Origin: Nocardia colli
GTDB lineage: Bacteria; Actinomycetota; Actinomycetes; Mycobacteriales; Mycobacteriaceae
Length of the DNA: 64,000 nt
NCBI RefSeq assembly: GCF_008704205.1
Contig: NZ_VXLC01000033.1
Coordinates: forward strand, 1-64,000
Direction: 5' to 3'
Position 1 is the first letter of the stretch, and each line of letters opens with the position of its first letter. The position numbers and the translations under genes were made by a program. The notes beneath the pieces were generated by a model, which searched no databases, was not told the origin of the DNA, and was given only the letters and a program-made list of their open reading frames with translations. Positions 56,308 through 64,000 of the stretch are shown here, piece by piece.

Positions 56308-57711
56308 ATGGACGTGCGACAGTATCGAGCCATCCTCGCGCTGGCCGCCCCGATCGCCGGTATCCAGCTCGCCCAGGTGGCCTTGACCACCGTCGATCTG
56401 GCCATGATGGGTCTGCTCGGCATCGCCGCCGTCGCGGCGGGTGGCCTCGCGCTGCTGCTCTACAACCAGTTGCGCACGATGTGCGTCGGCATGATCACCG
56501 GCGTCGGCAACATGATCGCCCAGGCGGTGGGGAGCAGCGAAAAGCGCACCGGCCGTGCCGATATCGACGACCAGGCGCGCGCCGAGATCCGCGGGCTGGT
56601 CCGCGCCGCCGCACTCGTGGCCACGGTGACCGCGACGGCGGGCGCGCTCATCCTGATCACGCTCGGCTACGCGCTGCGCTGGCTCGGCCAGGATCCCGAG
56701 GTACTCCGGTTGGCTCGTCCGATCATGTGGACCCTGGCACCCGGCCTGATCCCCATGCTGTGGCTGAACGTGTTGCGGCAGTTCGCCGTCGGCCTCCGCC
56801 GGGCGGGTTCTCTGCTGCGCGTGACGCTCCTCTCGATCGGCGTCAACGCGCTGCTCAACGCGCTGTTCATCTTCGGCTGGCTCGGCGTGCCGAAGCTCGG
56901 CCTGGCCGGAATCGGCTTGTCCACCACGCTCGTTCAGCTCTGGACCTTCGGCCTCTACCTGCGCACGGTCAAACGCGATCCGCTGCTCGGCGACCTGCTG
57001 TCCCTGCGGGCGTGGCGGGCCGACCGGGCGACGGTCACCCGCATCATCCGGATGGGCACCCCGATCTCGTTGACCTACGGTGCCGAAGCGGCGATCACCT
57101 CCGTCGCCGCGGTACTGATGGGCAGCTTCGGCCCGGTCGCGCTGGCCGCGAGCAACATCGTCAACCAGCTCGCCTACATCGTCTACCAGGTCAATATCGG
57201 TCTGTCCCAAGGCTCTTCGATTCTGGTGAGCCGCACCATCGGCCAGGACGATCGAAAGGCGGTGGCCGGCATCGCCCGCCGCACCTTCACCCTCGGGTTC
57301 GCCTTCATGACCGTGGTCGGCCTCGGCTATGTGCTGTTCCCCGGTGCCGTGCTCGCGCCGTTCCTCGGCTCGCATCACGACGACACCGCCGTCATCGCGG
57401 CGGCCTCGACGTTGTTGTGGTTCGCGATCATTCAGCAGTACTGCAAGGGCTCACAGAACCTGTCCATCGGCCTGCTGCGCGGCATCGGCAACACCAAGGC
57501 GGGGATGCAGAGCACGCTGATCGGCTATTTCGCGATCGGCGTGCCCGCGATGATCGGATTCGGGTTCGGACTCGGTTGGCGCGCACCGGGTATCTGGCTC
57601 GGCCTGTGCCTGGGCTTCGGCGCCACGGCGTGCTTGGTGTGGCGGAGGTTTCAGCGCGGCGTCGCCGACATCGTCACGCCCACGCGGGAATCCGTGTCAT
57701 CGATTCGGTGA
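56308..57711 (+). CDS. MATE-family multidrug/metabolite exporter, 467 aa
   Basis: Twelve-helix MATE exporter in two halves: LALAAPIAGIQLAQVALTTVDL with MMGLLG at the start, and MGTPISLTYGAEAAITSVAAV at the second half. It uses H+ or Na+ to export organic molecules. Coupled directly (no gap) behind the SbnA-like gene, so it is the natural candidate for export of the locus product; staphylopine and staphyloferrin loci use MFS exporters in this place. The 57712-57915 gap holds no strong terminator I can see. Confidence 0.9.
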   Translation: MDVRQYRAILALAAPIAGIQLAQVALTTVDLAMMGLLGIAAVAAGGLALLLYNQLRTMCVGMITGVGNMIAQAVGSSEKRTGRADIDDQARAEIRGLVRAAALVATVTATAGALILITLGYALRWLGQDPEVLRLARPIMWTLAPGLIPMLWLNVLRQFAVGLRRAGSLLRVTLLSIGVNALLNALFIFGWLGVPKLGLAGIGLSTTLVQLWTFGLYLRTVKRDPLLGDLLSLRAWRADRATVTRIIRMGTPISLTYGAEAAITSVAAVLMGSFGPVALAASNIVNQLAYIVYQVNIGLSQGSSILVSRTIGQDDRKAVAGIARRTFTLGFAFMTVVGLGYVLFPGAVLAPFLGSHHDDTAVIAAASTLLWFAIIQQYCKGSQNLSIGLLRGIGNTKAGMQSTLIGYFAIGVPAMIGFGFGLGWRAPGIWLGLCLGFGATACLVWRRFQRGVADIVTPTRESVSSIR

Positions 57712-57915
57712 AAGCGGGCAAAAGGGGTGAAACACTCAGAACGGCGCGACATTTCGGCTAGCAACTATTCAGGAATCGCCGCCCACATCGTGGTTCTGCT
57801 CACTTCCCGACTCGGCTAAACGATCTTTCTCTGCGGTGTCGCAGCACGTCGGGTATGGTCGGCGCGGATCGCGAAACTCTGCTTAACAGCCCAGGCGGAA
57901 AGGTCGGCCGAAGAG

Positions 57916-59460
57916 ATGTGCGCAGCGGGGCCGTTCAGCGGACTCAATCGCAGACAATTCCTAGCGAAGGCGGCAGCGGCCGGTGCGGTGGGCGCGTTGG
58001 CCTCGTGGGCCAACCCGATCATCGAGCGGGCCTATGCCGCCGACCCCGCCGGGATGGGCGGACTGGGCGATATCGAGCACTTCGTCCTGCTGATGCAGGA
58101 GAACCGCTCGTTCGACCACTACTTCGGCAGCCTGTCCGGCGTGCGCGGCTTCAACGAGGCCTCGCCGACCTGGCAGCAGTACGGCTGGACGCCGGGCACC
58201 GGTCCCGGCCCGGAGGGCTTCGTGAATCCGTTCCGGCTCGACACCACCCGCGGCGCCAGCCTGGACGGCGAATGCATCAACGACCCGGACCACTCCTGGG
58301 CCGGCATGCACCAGGCTTGGAACGGCGGCCGCAACGACCGATGGATGCCGATGTCGGTGGCCAGCGTCGGCCCGGCGAACGCGCCCGCGGCGATGGGTTA
58401 CTACCTGCCCGAAGACATTCCGATCCACACCGCGCTCGCCGACGCCTTCACCCTCTGCGACAACTATCACTGCTCGGTGCTCGGCCCCACCGATCCGAAC
58501 CGGCTGTACTGGATCAGCGGCACCATCGATCCGGACGGGCTGGCGGGCGGTCCGCTGGTGGAAACCCCGGCGATGATCCCGCAGCATGTCTACAGCTGGC
58601 GCACCTACCCGGAGAACCTGTCCGAGGCCGGGGTCAGCTGGAAGGTCTACAACAACCGCGATGTCGGCCCGCTGTCCTCGGTGATCCTCGACGGCATGCT
58701 CGGCTGCTTCACCCAATCCGCCGACCCCAACTCGGAATTGGCGCGCCGCGGCCTGGCCCCGGTGTACCCCAACGACTTTCAGGCCGACGTCGCCAACGAC
58801 ACGCTGCCCGCCGTCTCCTGGGTGATCCCGTCGCTGCTGAACTGCGAACATCCCGCGCTGCCAGCGGCTTTCGGCGCGTTCGGGATCGTGCAGCTGCTCG
58901 ACATCCTCACCTCGAACCCGAAGGTGTGGGAGAAGACCGCGCTGATCATCAGCTACGACGAGAACGGCGGCTTCTTCGACCACGTCGCGCCGCCGACCCC
59001 GCCGCCGGGCACCCCGGGCGAGTTCCTCACCGTGCCGCTGGACCGCGTGTCCGCCGCGAAGGGCATCGCCGGTCCGATAGGTTTGGGCTATCGCGTTCCC
59101 GCGCTGGTGATTTCGCCCTACACCCGCGGCGGGCTGGTCGCCTCGGAGACCTTCGACCACACCTCACAGCTGCGACTGCTGGAAACCAGGTTCGGCGTGG
59201 AGGTGCCGAACGTGACCGCGTGGCGACGCGGGGTCACCGGCGATATGACCTCCACGTTCGATTTCGGCACGGCCCCGGATATCGCGAAACCGGTGCTGCC
59301 GGATCCGAAACCGAAAATGGATGCCGCGGTCGCCCAATGCGGCCCGAATATCGCGTTGGGTACGGCGACCACCGGGATTCCCTATCCGGTGCCGCCGAAT
59401 TCGATGCCGACACAGCAACCCGGAAGCCGGCGCAAGCCGAGCGGGTTGATTCGGGCATGA
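57916..59460 (+). CDS. Tat-exported phospholipase C / phosphoesterase, 514 aa
   Basis: Non-specific phospholipase C family. Twin-arginine signal LNRRQFLAKAAAAGAVG (Arg12-Arg13) with cleavage near AYA-ADP. The mature start IEHFVLLMQENRSFDHYFG is the metal-binding and catalytic opening of the family; ISYDENGGFFDHVAPPTPPPG and PYTRGGLVASETFDHTS are further metal or substrate motifs. It cleaves phosphatidylcholine or sphingomyelin; in mycobacteria such enzymes are phosphate-scavenging or virulence factors. Length is typical. A terminator follows. Confidence 0.93.
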   Translation: MCAAGPFSGLNRRQFLAKAAAAGAVGALASWANPIIERAYAADPAGMGGLGDIEHFVLLMQENRSFDHYFGSLSGVRGFNEASPTWQQYGWTPGTGPGPEGFVNPFRLDTTRGASLDGECINDPDHSWAGMHQAWNGGRNDRWMPMSVASVGPANAPAAMGYYLPEDIPIHTALADAFTLCDNYHCSVLGPTDPNRLYWISGTIDPDGLAGGPLVETPAMIPQHVYSWRTYPENLSEAGVSWKVYNNRDVGPLSSVILDGMLGCFTQSADPNSELARRGLAPVYPNDFQADVANDTLPAVSWVIPSLLNCEHPALPAAFGAFGIVQLLDILTSNPKVWEKTALIISYDENGGFFDHVAPPTPPPGTPGEFLTVPLDRVSAAKGIAGPIGLGYRVPALVISPYTRGGLVASETFDHTSQLRLLETRFGVEVPNVTAWRRGVTGDMTSTFDFGTAPDIAKPVLPDPKPKMDAAVAQCGPNIALGTATTGIPYPVPPNSMPTQQPGSRRKPSGLIRA

Positions 59461-59462
59461 GA

Positions 59463-59492
59463 GTGGCCCAGCCCTGGCGGGGGCTGGGCCAC
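59463..59492 (+). terminator. Terminator after phospholipase C
   Basis: Perfect 12-bp stem GTGGCCCAGCCC / GGGCTGGGCCAC with a six-base loop, starting two bases after the stop codon, followed by TTCTC. Confidence 0.85.
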
Positions 59493-59509
59493 TTCTCGAA
59501 CGGATGAGG

Positions 59510-59680
59510 TCAGCTTGCGGTGGCGGGCACCCACCGGACCGACGGGACGACGGAGCGTTTTCGCATCGCCGCGAAGCTGTGTCGGGCCGGGCTGATCAAC
59601 GCGGTGAACCAGGTACGGCGGTGTTCGGCCAATGCTGCCGCGACGGCGGGGATGTGGACGCAATGCACGGTTCCCGCCAT
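59510..59680 (-). CDS. Possible small protein, 56 aa
   Basis: Unrecognised. Reads MAGTVHCVHIPAVAAALAEH and continues with RRTWFTALISPARHSFAAMRK. Codons are strongly C/G-ending, unlike a random frame, which supports coding. There is no clear ribosome site and no known domain. Its 3' end faces the phospholipase terminator. Confidence 0.35.
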   Translation of the reverse strand: MAGTVHCVHIPAVAAALAEHRRTWFTALISPARHSFAAMRKRSVVPSVRWVPATAS

Positions 59681-60061
59681 GCCCAGGCGGTGGCGAGCCG
59701 TCTGGTTAGTTCTGGTGCCCAATGGTGTTCCTTTGCTTGCTGGTACTGGCGCCTCGATCGCCAGGGCGAAGATTAGCCGAACGAAAGTGCCACGCAGAGT
59801 ATTTTGCGCAAGTAATTGCCTCGGCGTGTCGGAAAGTTGTCGACGCTCTACCCGGTCCGGCCGGAATTGTTGCGAATCGGTCTCGGCCGCGTCACGGATC
59901 GGGCAATTGCGGCGGCGGGAGGTGGAAAGCGCGGCCCGGTTGGGTATTCCGGCTGATTGTGTCGTCGCAGTGGAACGCCGGTGTCGGCGGTACCGACGCG
60001 CAGTATGACGGGTGAGTGGGCGGCGAGTCCGCCGTCGGCGGCGGGATGCGAGACTTGTCGA
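59681..60061. other. Gene-free stretch upstream of coaE
   Basis: No convincing gene, RNA or repeat is seen here. The GC content drops in part (TATTTTGCGCAAGTAATTGC around 59799), so it may hold the coaE promoter, but I could not fix a -35/-10 pair. Confidence 0.4.
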
Positions 60062-61264
60062 ATGTTGCGGATCGGCCTCACCGGAGGCATGGGAGCGGGC
60101 AAGTCGACGGTGGCGCGAATTCTCGCCGACCTCGGCGCGGTCATCATCGATTCCGACGTGATCGCCCGGGAGGTCGTCGCGCCGGGCACCGAGGGCCTCG
60201 CGGCGCTCGTCGAGGCGTTCGGCCCGGAGATCCTGGCCGCCGACGGCAGCCTGGACCGGCCGGCCCTGGCGGCCAAGGCTTTCGCCGACGACGAATCGCG
60301 CGCGACGTTGAATTCGATTACCCATCCGCTGGTCGGTAAGCGCACCACCGAACTCATTTCCGCGGCGCCCGGCGACGCCATTGTCGTGCAGGATATTCCG
60401 CTGCTGGTCGAAAACGGTTTGGCGCCATTGATGAATTTGGTCCTGGTCGTCGATGTCGACGCGGAAACCCGGTTGCATCGCCTGGTCGAATTCCGCGGCG
60501 TAGCCGAGGCCGACGCGCGGGCGCGGATTGCCGCGCAGGCCACCGACGAACAGCGCCGCGCCGTCGCCGACGTGTTGCTCGACAACCGCGGGGAGCCGGA
60601 CGCGGTCGACGGCGCGGTGCGGCAGCTGTGGCAGGAGCGGCTGGTGCCGTTCGAACACAACCTGCGCACCGGAACTCCCGCGCGGCGCAAGGAAATACGG
60701 GTCGTGCCCGCGAATCCGGAGTGGCCGGTGCAGGCGCAGCGGCTGATCGCCCGGCTGTGGGTGGCGTGCGGCGCGGCCGCGTCGCGGATCGATCACATCG
60801 GGTCGACGTCGGTGCCGGATCTGCCGGCCAAGGACGTGATCGATCTCCAGATCACCGTCGCCGACTTCGCGGCCGCGGACGGATTGCGAGATGCGTTGGG
60901 CGCGGCGGGTTTCCCGGTCCGTCCGGAGGTCACCGAGGACTGCCCGCGGCCGACGCCGCAGGATCCGGCGGGCACGGACGTGTCGCTGTGGACCAAGCGC
61001 TACCACCAGAACGCCGACCCGGGCCGGCTCGCCAATATCCATGTGCGCGTGGCCGGTTCGCCGGGCCAGGAGTACGCGCTGCTGTTCCGGGACTGGCTGC
61101 GCGCCGACGCCGAGGCGCGGGCCGAATACCTCGAGGTGAAGCGCGCGGCGGAGGCGAAAGCGGCCGGGCTGGTCGGCCCGGAGGCGATGACCGCCTATAT
61201 CGACGTCAAGGAACCGTGGTTCGCCGCCGCCTACCCGCGCATGCTCGCCTGGCGGGATCGCTAG
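60062..61264 (+). CDS. coaE: Dephospho-CoA kinase fused to GrpB domain, 400 aa
   Basis: N-terminal dephospho-CoA kinase (residues 1 to about 195): P-loop GLTGGMGAGKSTVARIL (8-16), DSDVIAREVV and VQDIPLLVENGL. It makes coenzyme A from dephospho-CoA in the last step of the pathway. The C-terminal half (about 205-395) is a GrpB/UPF0157 nucleotidyltransferase-like domain: IDHIGSTSVPDLPAKDVIDLQI and RYHQNADPGRLANIHV. This fusion is the normal actinobacterial form (Mycobacterium CoaE). In Mycobacterium it lies next to rpsA; here 20 kb separates them. Confidence 0.95.
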   Translation: MLRIGLTGGMGAGKSTVARILADLGAVIIDSDVIAREVVAPGTEGLAALVEAFGPEILAADGSLDRPALAAKAFADDESRATLNSITHPLVGKRTTELISAAPGDAIVVQDIPLLVENGLAPLMNLVLVVDVDAETRLHRLVEFRGVAEADARARIAAQATDEQRRAVADVLLDNRGEPDAVDGAVRQLWQERLVPFEHNLRTGTPARRKEIRVVPANPEWPVQAQRLIARLWVACGAAASRIDHIGSTSVPDLPAKDVIDLQITVADFAAADGLRDALGAAGFPVRPEVTEDCPRPTPQDPAGTDVSLWTKRYHQNADPGRLANIHVRVAGSPGQEYALLFRDWLRADAEARAEYLEVKRAAEAKAAGLVGPEAMTAYIDVKEPWFAAAYPRMLAWRDR

Positions 61265-61287
61265 CCGCGCAACGGTTTTGCCGCGCT

Positions 61288-61812
61288 TTACCGCCAGGTG
61301 AGGGTGACGCCCAGCGACTCGAGCCACTGCCCGAGGCTGTAGTCGTGCGCGGCGATGCCGTCGATCGCGCCGGCGGCGGTCTCGATGGCGGCCTGCGCCT
61401 GGGCAGCGGTGACCAGCCCGGCACCGAGCGCGGCGAGCAGCTCGTCGACGTCGAGCAGGTCGGTGCCGCGCCCGGAGCGCACGATGATGTCGAGGTAGTG
61501 GTCCACCGACTTCCACCGGTCGGGCGCCACCTGACCGAACTCCCCGAGATCGAGGTAGAAGTCCTGGTCCCGCTGGTGCTCGGGGTGGTAATGGAAGACG
61601 GTGGCCCGCAGCGCCAGGTCGGGCAGTAGCCACGATTCGACGTAGTGGAACTGTTCATGGTCGGAGGTCCGCGCCATGTACAGGCCCCACGGTTCGACGT
61701 GGTACTGCTCGACCGGCCGCACGAATCCCTTCGGATCCGTATTCGTCAGGTCCGCGAGATCGAAGTACTCGACCTTGGGTCGATGCACGTCAACGGAGGA
61801 TGCCTGGGTCAT
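61288..61812 (-). CDS. DUF402 family protein, copy 1, 174 aa
   Basis: DUF402 (FomD/Ntdp-like) protein: VEYFDLADLTNTDPKGFVR, PWGLYMARTSDHEQFHYVESWLLPDL and the metal-binding DFYLDLGEF and WKSVDHYLDIIV. Family members hydrolyse nucleoside phosphates or phosphonates with divalent metal. A homologous gene sits in the same place (Rv1632c) between coaE and uvrB in M. tuberculosis. It follows the second copy by 47 bp. Confidence 0.85.
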   Translation of the reverse strand: MTQASSVDVHRPKVEYFDLADLTNTDPKGFVRPVEQYHVEPWGLYMARTSDHEQFHYVESWLLPDLALRATVFHYHPEHQRDQDFYLDLGEFGQVAPDRWKSVDHYLDIIVRSGRGTDLLDVDELLAALGAGLVTAAQAQAAIETAAGAIDGIAAHDYSLGQWLESLGVTLTWR

Positions 61813-61859
61813 GCATTCAGAATCTACCGCCGTGCCGCCGGAGTCGAGTGGCCTGACGG

Positions 61860-62504
61860 TTACATCCAGGTGAGCGTGATGCCCTGGGTGGCCAGCCAGT
61901 CCTCGACGCAGTGGTCGTTGGCGGCGAGTCCGTCCAGGGCCGCGGTCGCGCACTCGAAGGCCCGGTGCGCCTGCGCGGTGTCCACCAATCCCGCCGCGTG
62001 GGCGGCCAGCAGGTCGTCGACGCCGAGCAGTTCGACGCGGTGACCACGGTGTACCTCGATGTCGAGGTAGTGGTCGACGGCCTTCCAGCGTTTCGGCGCG
62101 ACCTGGGTGAACTCGCCGATATCGAGGTGGAAGTCGTGGTCGATGTGGTGCGCGGGGTTGCGCCGGGCGCAGGTGACCCGCAGTGAGAGGTCGGGCAGCA
62201 GCCAGGACTCCAGGTAGTGATGGTGCGGCACCGGCACGATGCGCGCCATGTACACGCCCCACGGCTCGTGGTGGTAGCGCTCGACCTGGCGGACGAAGCC
62301 CTTGCAATCGGTGCTGGTGAGTTCCGCGAGATTGAAGAACTCGACGTGCGGCCGATGCGGCGGGTGACCGGGCGGTAAGGCGGTGTTCGGCGGGGCGGCG
62401 GCGTTGTTGTTCAGGCCCGGCACCGCTGCGCGAAGGTGTCGGGCGATAGATCCTGCGAAGCCGGTGGTCGGCACAGTATTGAGCAATGGAATCAGACCTC
62501 TCAT
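61860..62504 (-). CDS. DUF402 family protein, copy 2, 214 aa
   Basis: Paralogue of the next gene downstream: VEFFNLAELTSTDCKGFVR, PWGVYMARIVPVPHHHYLESWLLPDL, DFHLDIGEF and WKAVDHYLDIEV. It has an extra N-terminal 40 residues rich in Ala, Pro and Asn with a short hydrophobic start (MRGLIPLLNTVPTTGFAG). Sequence similarity to copy 1 is strong along the whole core, so the pair came from tandem duplication. Confidence 0.83.
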   Translation of the reverse strand: MRGLIPLLNTVPTTGFAGSIARHLRAAVPGLNNNAAAPPNTALPPGHPPHRPHVEFFNLAELTSTDCKGFVRQVERYHHEPWGVYMARIVPVPHHHYLESWLLPDLSLRVTCARRNPAHHIDHDFHLDIGEFTQVAPKRWKAVDHYLDIEVHRGHRVELLGVDDLLAAHAAGLVDTAQAHRAFECATAALDGLAANDHCVEDWLATQGITLTWM

Positions 62505-62814
62505 GGCTCTTTTAGTCCTTCGCCACATCCGAACATGTTGTCCGAACAACCAAGTCAGAGTACACCCGGGTATTGGCAGTTGGGCGGAATGACGCGATAT
62601 GTTTTTGGATACGAAATGTGTTGCCGCAAGGGACATTTCGGACACGTAACAGCGCCTGAGAGTGAAACGGTATTGCTCCGGTAAAGCGCGGATTATCTTC
62701 CGGGAATGTCGCGCGGCCATCCGCGGTTTAAACATCGGGATGCCGATGGTGACGTCGGCCCGATATCCCTTCCACCGGGCGTGCGGTGACCACCGCCCAC
62801 ACGACCGGAGAAAC
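62505..62814. other. Gene-free stretch upstream of uvrB
   Basis: The GC content is lower than around, with a direct repeat CCGAAC(A) near 62526 and 62541. I see no gene or RNA here. Promoters of the minus-strand DUF402 copy 2 and of uvrB must both lie in this gap. Confidence 0.5.
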
Positions 62815-62837
62815 TTGTCGGTGGCTGGGCTTAGGCT
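62815..62837 (+). promoter_or_regulatory. PafBC-type (RecA-independent DNA-damage) promoter of uvrB
   Basis: TTGTCGGTG (62815-62823), then eight bases, then TAGGCT (62832-62837) matches the actinobacterial damage-inducible motif TTGTCRGTG-N8-TAnnnT at every defined position. The start codon lies seven bases beyond the -10 end, so the transcript is probably leaderless. Recognition by PafBC is known for mycobacterial genes with this motif. Confidence 0.85.
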
Positions 62838-62844
62838 GGTGAGC

Positions 62845-64000
62845 ATGGCATTCGCAACCGAGATTCCGACGGAAGGCTACGCGGAGAGGATCGCGGCCGA
62901 GACCCCGCTCGCCCACTCCGAGCATCGGCCGGTCGGCGAGATCGAGCGCAGTGACGCGCGCTTCGAGGTGGTCAGCGAGCACGTGCCCGCCGGTGACCAG
63001 CCGGCCGCGATCGAGGAGCTGGAACGCCGGATCAAGGCGGGGGAGCGCGACGTCGTGCTGCTCGGCGCCACCGGCACCGGCAAGTCGGCCACCACCGCCT
63101 GGCTGATCGAACGGCTGCAACGCCCGACGCTGGTGATGGCCCCGAACAAGACCCTCGCCGCGCAGCTGGCCAACGAGCTGCGCGAGATGCTGCCGAACAA
63201 CGCCGTCGAGTACTTCGTCTCGTACTACGACTACTACCAGCCCGAGGCGTACATCGCGCAGACCGACACCTACATCGAGAAGGACAGCTCGGTCAACGAC
63301 GACGTCGAGCGGCTGCGGCACTCGGCCACGTCGAGCCTGCTGTCCCGGCGCGACGTAGTGGTGGTCGCGTCGGTGTCGTGCATCTACGGCCTCGGCACCC
63401 CGCAGTCCTACCTCGATCGCTCGGTGCAGCTCGAGGTCGGCAGCGAGATCGACCGCGACGCGCTGCTGCGCCTGCTGGTCGACGTGCAGTACACCCGCAA
63501 CGATATGGCGTTCACCCGCGGCTCGTTCCGGGTGCGCGGCGACACCGTGGAGATCATCCCGTCCTACGAGGAGCTCGCGGTCCGCATCGAGTTCTTCGGC
63601 GACGAGATCGAGGCGCTGTATTACCTGCACCCGCTGACCGGTGACGTGGTTCGCCAGGTCGACATGCTGCGCATCTTCCCGGCCACCCACTACGTGGCAG
63701 GCCCGGAACGGATGGAACGCGCGGTGCGCGACATCGAGTCCGAGCTGGAACAGCGGCTGGCCGAGCTGGAACGCCAGGGCAAGCTGCTCGAGGCCCAGCG
63801 GTTGCGCATGCGCACCCAGTACGACCTGGAGATGATCCGGCAGGTCGGGTTCTGCTCCGGCATCGAGAACTACTCGCGGCACATCGACGGCCGCCCGGCC
63901 GGATCGGCGCCCGCGACGCTACTCGACTACTTCCCCGACGACTTCCTGCTCGTGGTCGACGAGTCGCACGTGACCGTGCCGCAGATCGGTGGCATGTACG
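62845..64000 (+). CDS. uvrB: UvrABC excinuclease subunit B, 5' part (cut by window end)
   Basis: Helicase-like damage-verification subunit of nucleotide excision repair. Walker A is GATGTGKS (74-81), the beta-hairpin region is YFVSYYDYYQPEAYIAQTDT, VSCIYGLGTP follows, and DEAD-type VVDESHVTVPQIGG is near the window end. The N-terminus has about 35 extra residues over E. coli UvrB, as in Mycobacterium. The first 385 codons are in the window and the rest is missing. A DNA-damage promoter precedes it. Confidence 0.97.
   Translation, partial: MAFATEIPTEGYAERIAAETPLAHSEHRPVGEIERSDARFEVVSEHVPAGDQPAAIEELERRIKAGERDVVLLGATGTGKSATTAWLIERLQRPTLVMAPNKTLAAQLANELREMLPNNAVEYFVSYYDYYQPEAYIAQTDTYIEKDSSVNDDVERLRHSATSSLLSRRDVVVVASVSCIYGLGTPQSYLDRSVQLEVGSEIDRDALLRLLVDVQYTRNDMAFTRGSFRVRGDTVEIIPSYEELAVRIEFFGDEIEALYYLHPLTGDVVRQVDMLRIFPATHYVAGPERMERAVRDIESELEQRLAELERQGKLLEAQRLRMRTQYDLEMIRQVGFCSGIENYSRHIDGRPAGSAPATLLDYFPDDFLLVVDESHVTVPQIGGMY

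Noticed and set aside
55354..57378. 674-codon minus-strand open frame
   Set aside because: Antisense of SbnA-like and MATE genes; composition (Asp/Gly/His/Gln-rich) is typical of mirror frames.
59510..61633. 707-codon minus-strand open frame
   Set aside because: Mostly antisense to coaE. Only the last 56 codons, outside coaE, look like coding and were kept as a low-confidence small gene.

Overview
The window is high-GC actinobacterial DNA, most probably from Nocardia or a close relative. Evidence: mycobacterial-type housekeeping genes (rpsA, a coaE-grpB fusion, uvrB, and a beta-carbonic anhydrase of the mycobacterial Rv1284 type), an F420-type nitroreductase, a mycothiol-dependent DinB-like enzyme, frequent GTG starts and 4-bp ATGA/GTGA gene overlaps, many TetR regulators, and a PafBC-type damage promoter in front of uvrB. 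No tRNA, rRNA, CRISPR array, transposase or phage gene was seen.

Layout. 0-4 kb: an arsenic locus (arsR-aquaporin-arsC on the minus strand, arsM divergent on the plus strand) next to an F420-type reductase. 4-26 kb: a patchwork of small accessory units, each with its own regulator (HxlR, XRE/MmyB, LysR, AraC, several TetR), governing hydrolases, short-chain dehydrogenases, flavoprotein monooxygenases including a TetX-like enzyme, an ABC1 kinase, a Baeyer-Villiger-type monooxygenase with an SRPBCC partner, a MerB-like protein and a PP2C phosphatase. Many divergent gaps carry clear palindromic operators. 25.7-32.7 kb: two tandem secreted four-cysteine proteins, carbonic anhydrase, a leucine-rich leader peptide in front of a stand-alone LeuA regulatory domain, thioredoxin, a LeuB/isocitrate-dehydrogenase-like enzyme and a complete polar amino-acid ABC importer. 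32.7-38 kb: LysR plus berberine-bridge oxidoreductase, an SPFH/ribbon-helix-helix mini-operon, and three long hairpin elements.

38-64 kb: rpsA and coaE, neighbours in Mycobacterium tuberculosis, are here separated by about 20 kb of accessory DNA. That stretch holds a TetR/MMPL pair, an unusual cluster of 72-bp palindromic repeats with a two-fold higher-order duplication, an oxidoreductase/TetR/AEC transporter unit, a protein resembling a pentameric ligand-gated ion channel, and a nine-gene translationally coupled operon behind a perfect Zur/Fur-like palindrome. The operon encodes an Opp-type ABC importer (binding protein, two permeases, two ATPases), an SbnB-like dehydrogenase, a Y4yA-like PLP decarboxylase-fold enzyme, an SbnA-like PLP synthase and a MATE exporter. 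I read it as a candidate NRPS-independent metallophore system built on diaminopropionate chemistry: synthesis by the three enzymes, export by MATE, re-uptake by the ABC importer, control by a metal repressor. This is the strongest candidate for an undescribed system in the window. A Tat-exported phospholipase C, coaE, two tandem DUF402 genes and the 5' part of uvrB close the window.

Starts were chosen from Shine-Dalgarno sequences, overlaps and family alignment by eye. All functional calls are from motif recognition; nothing was computed or searched.
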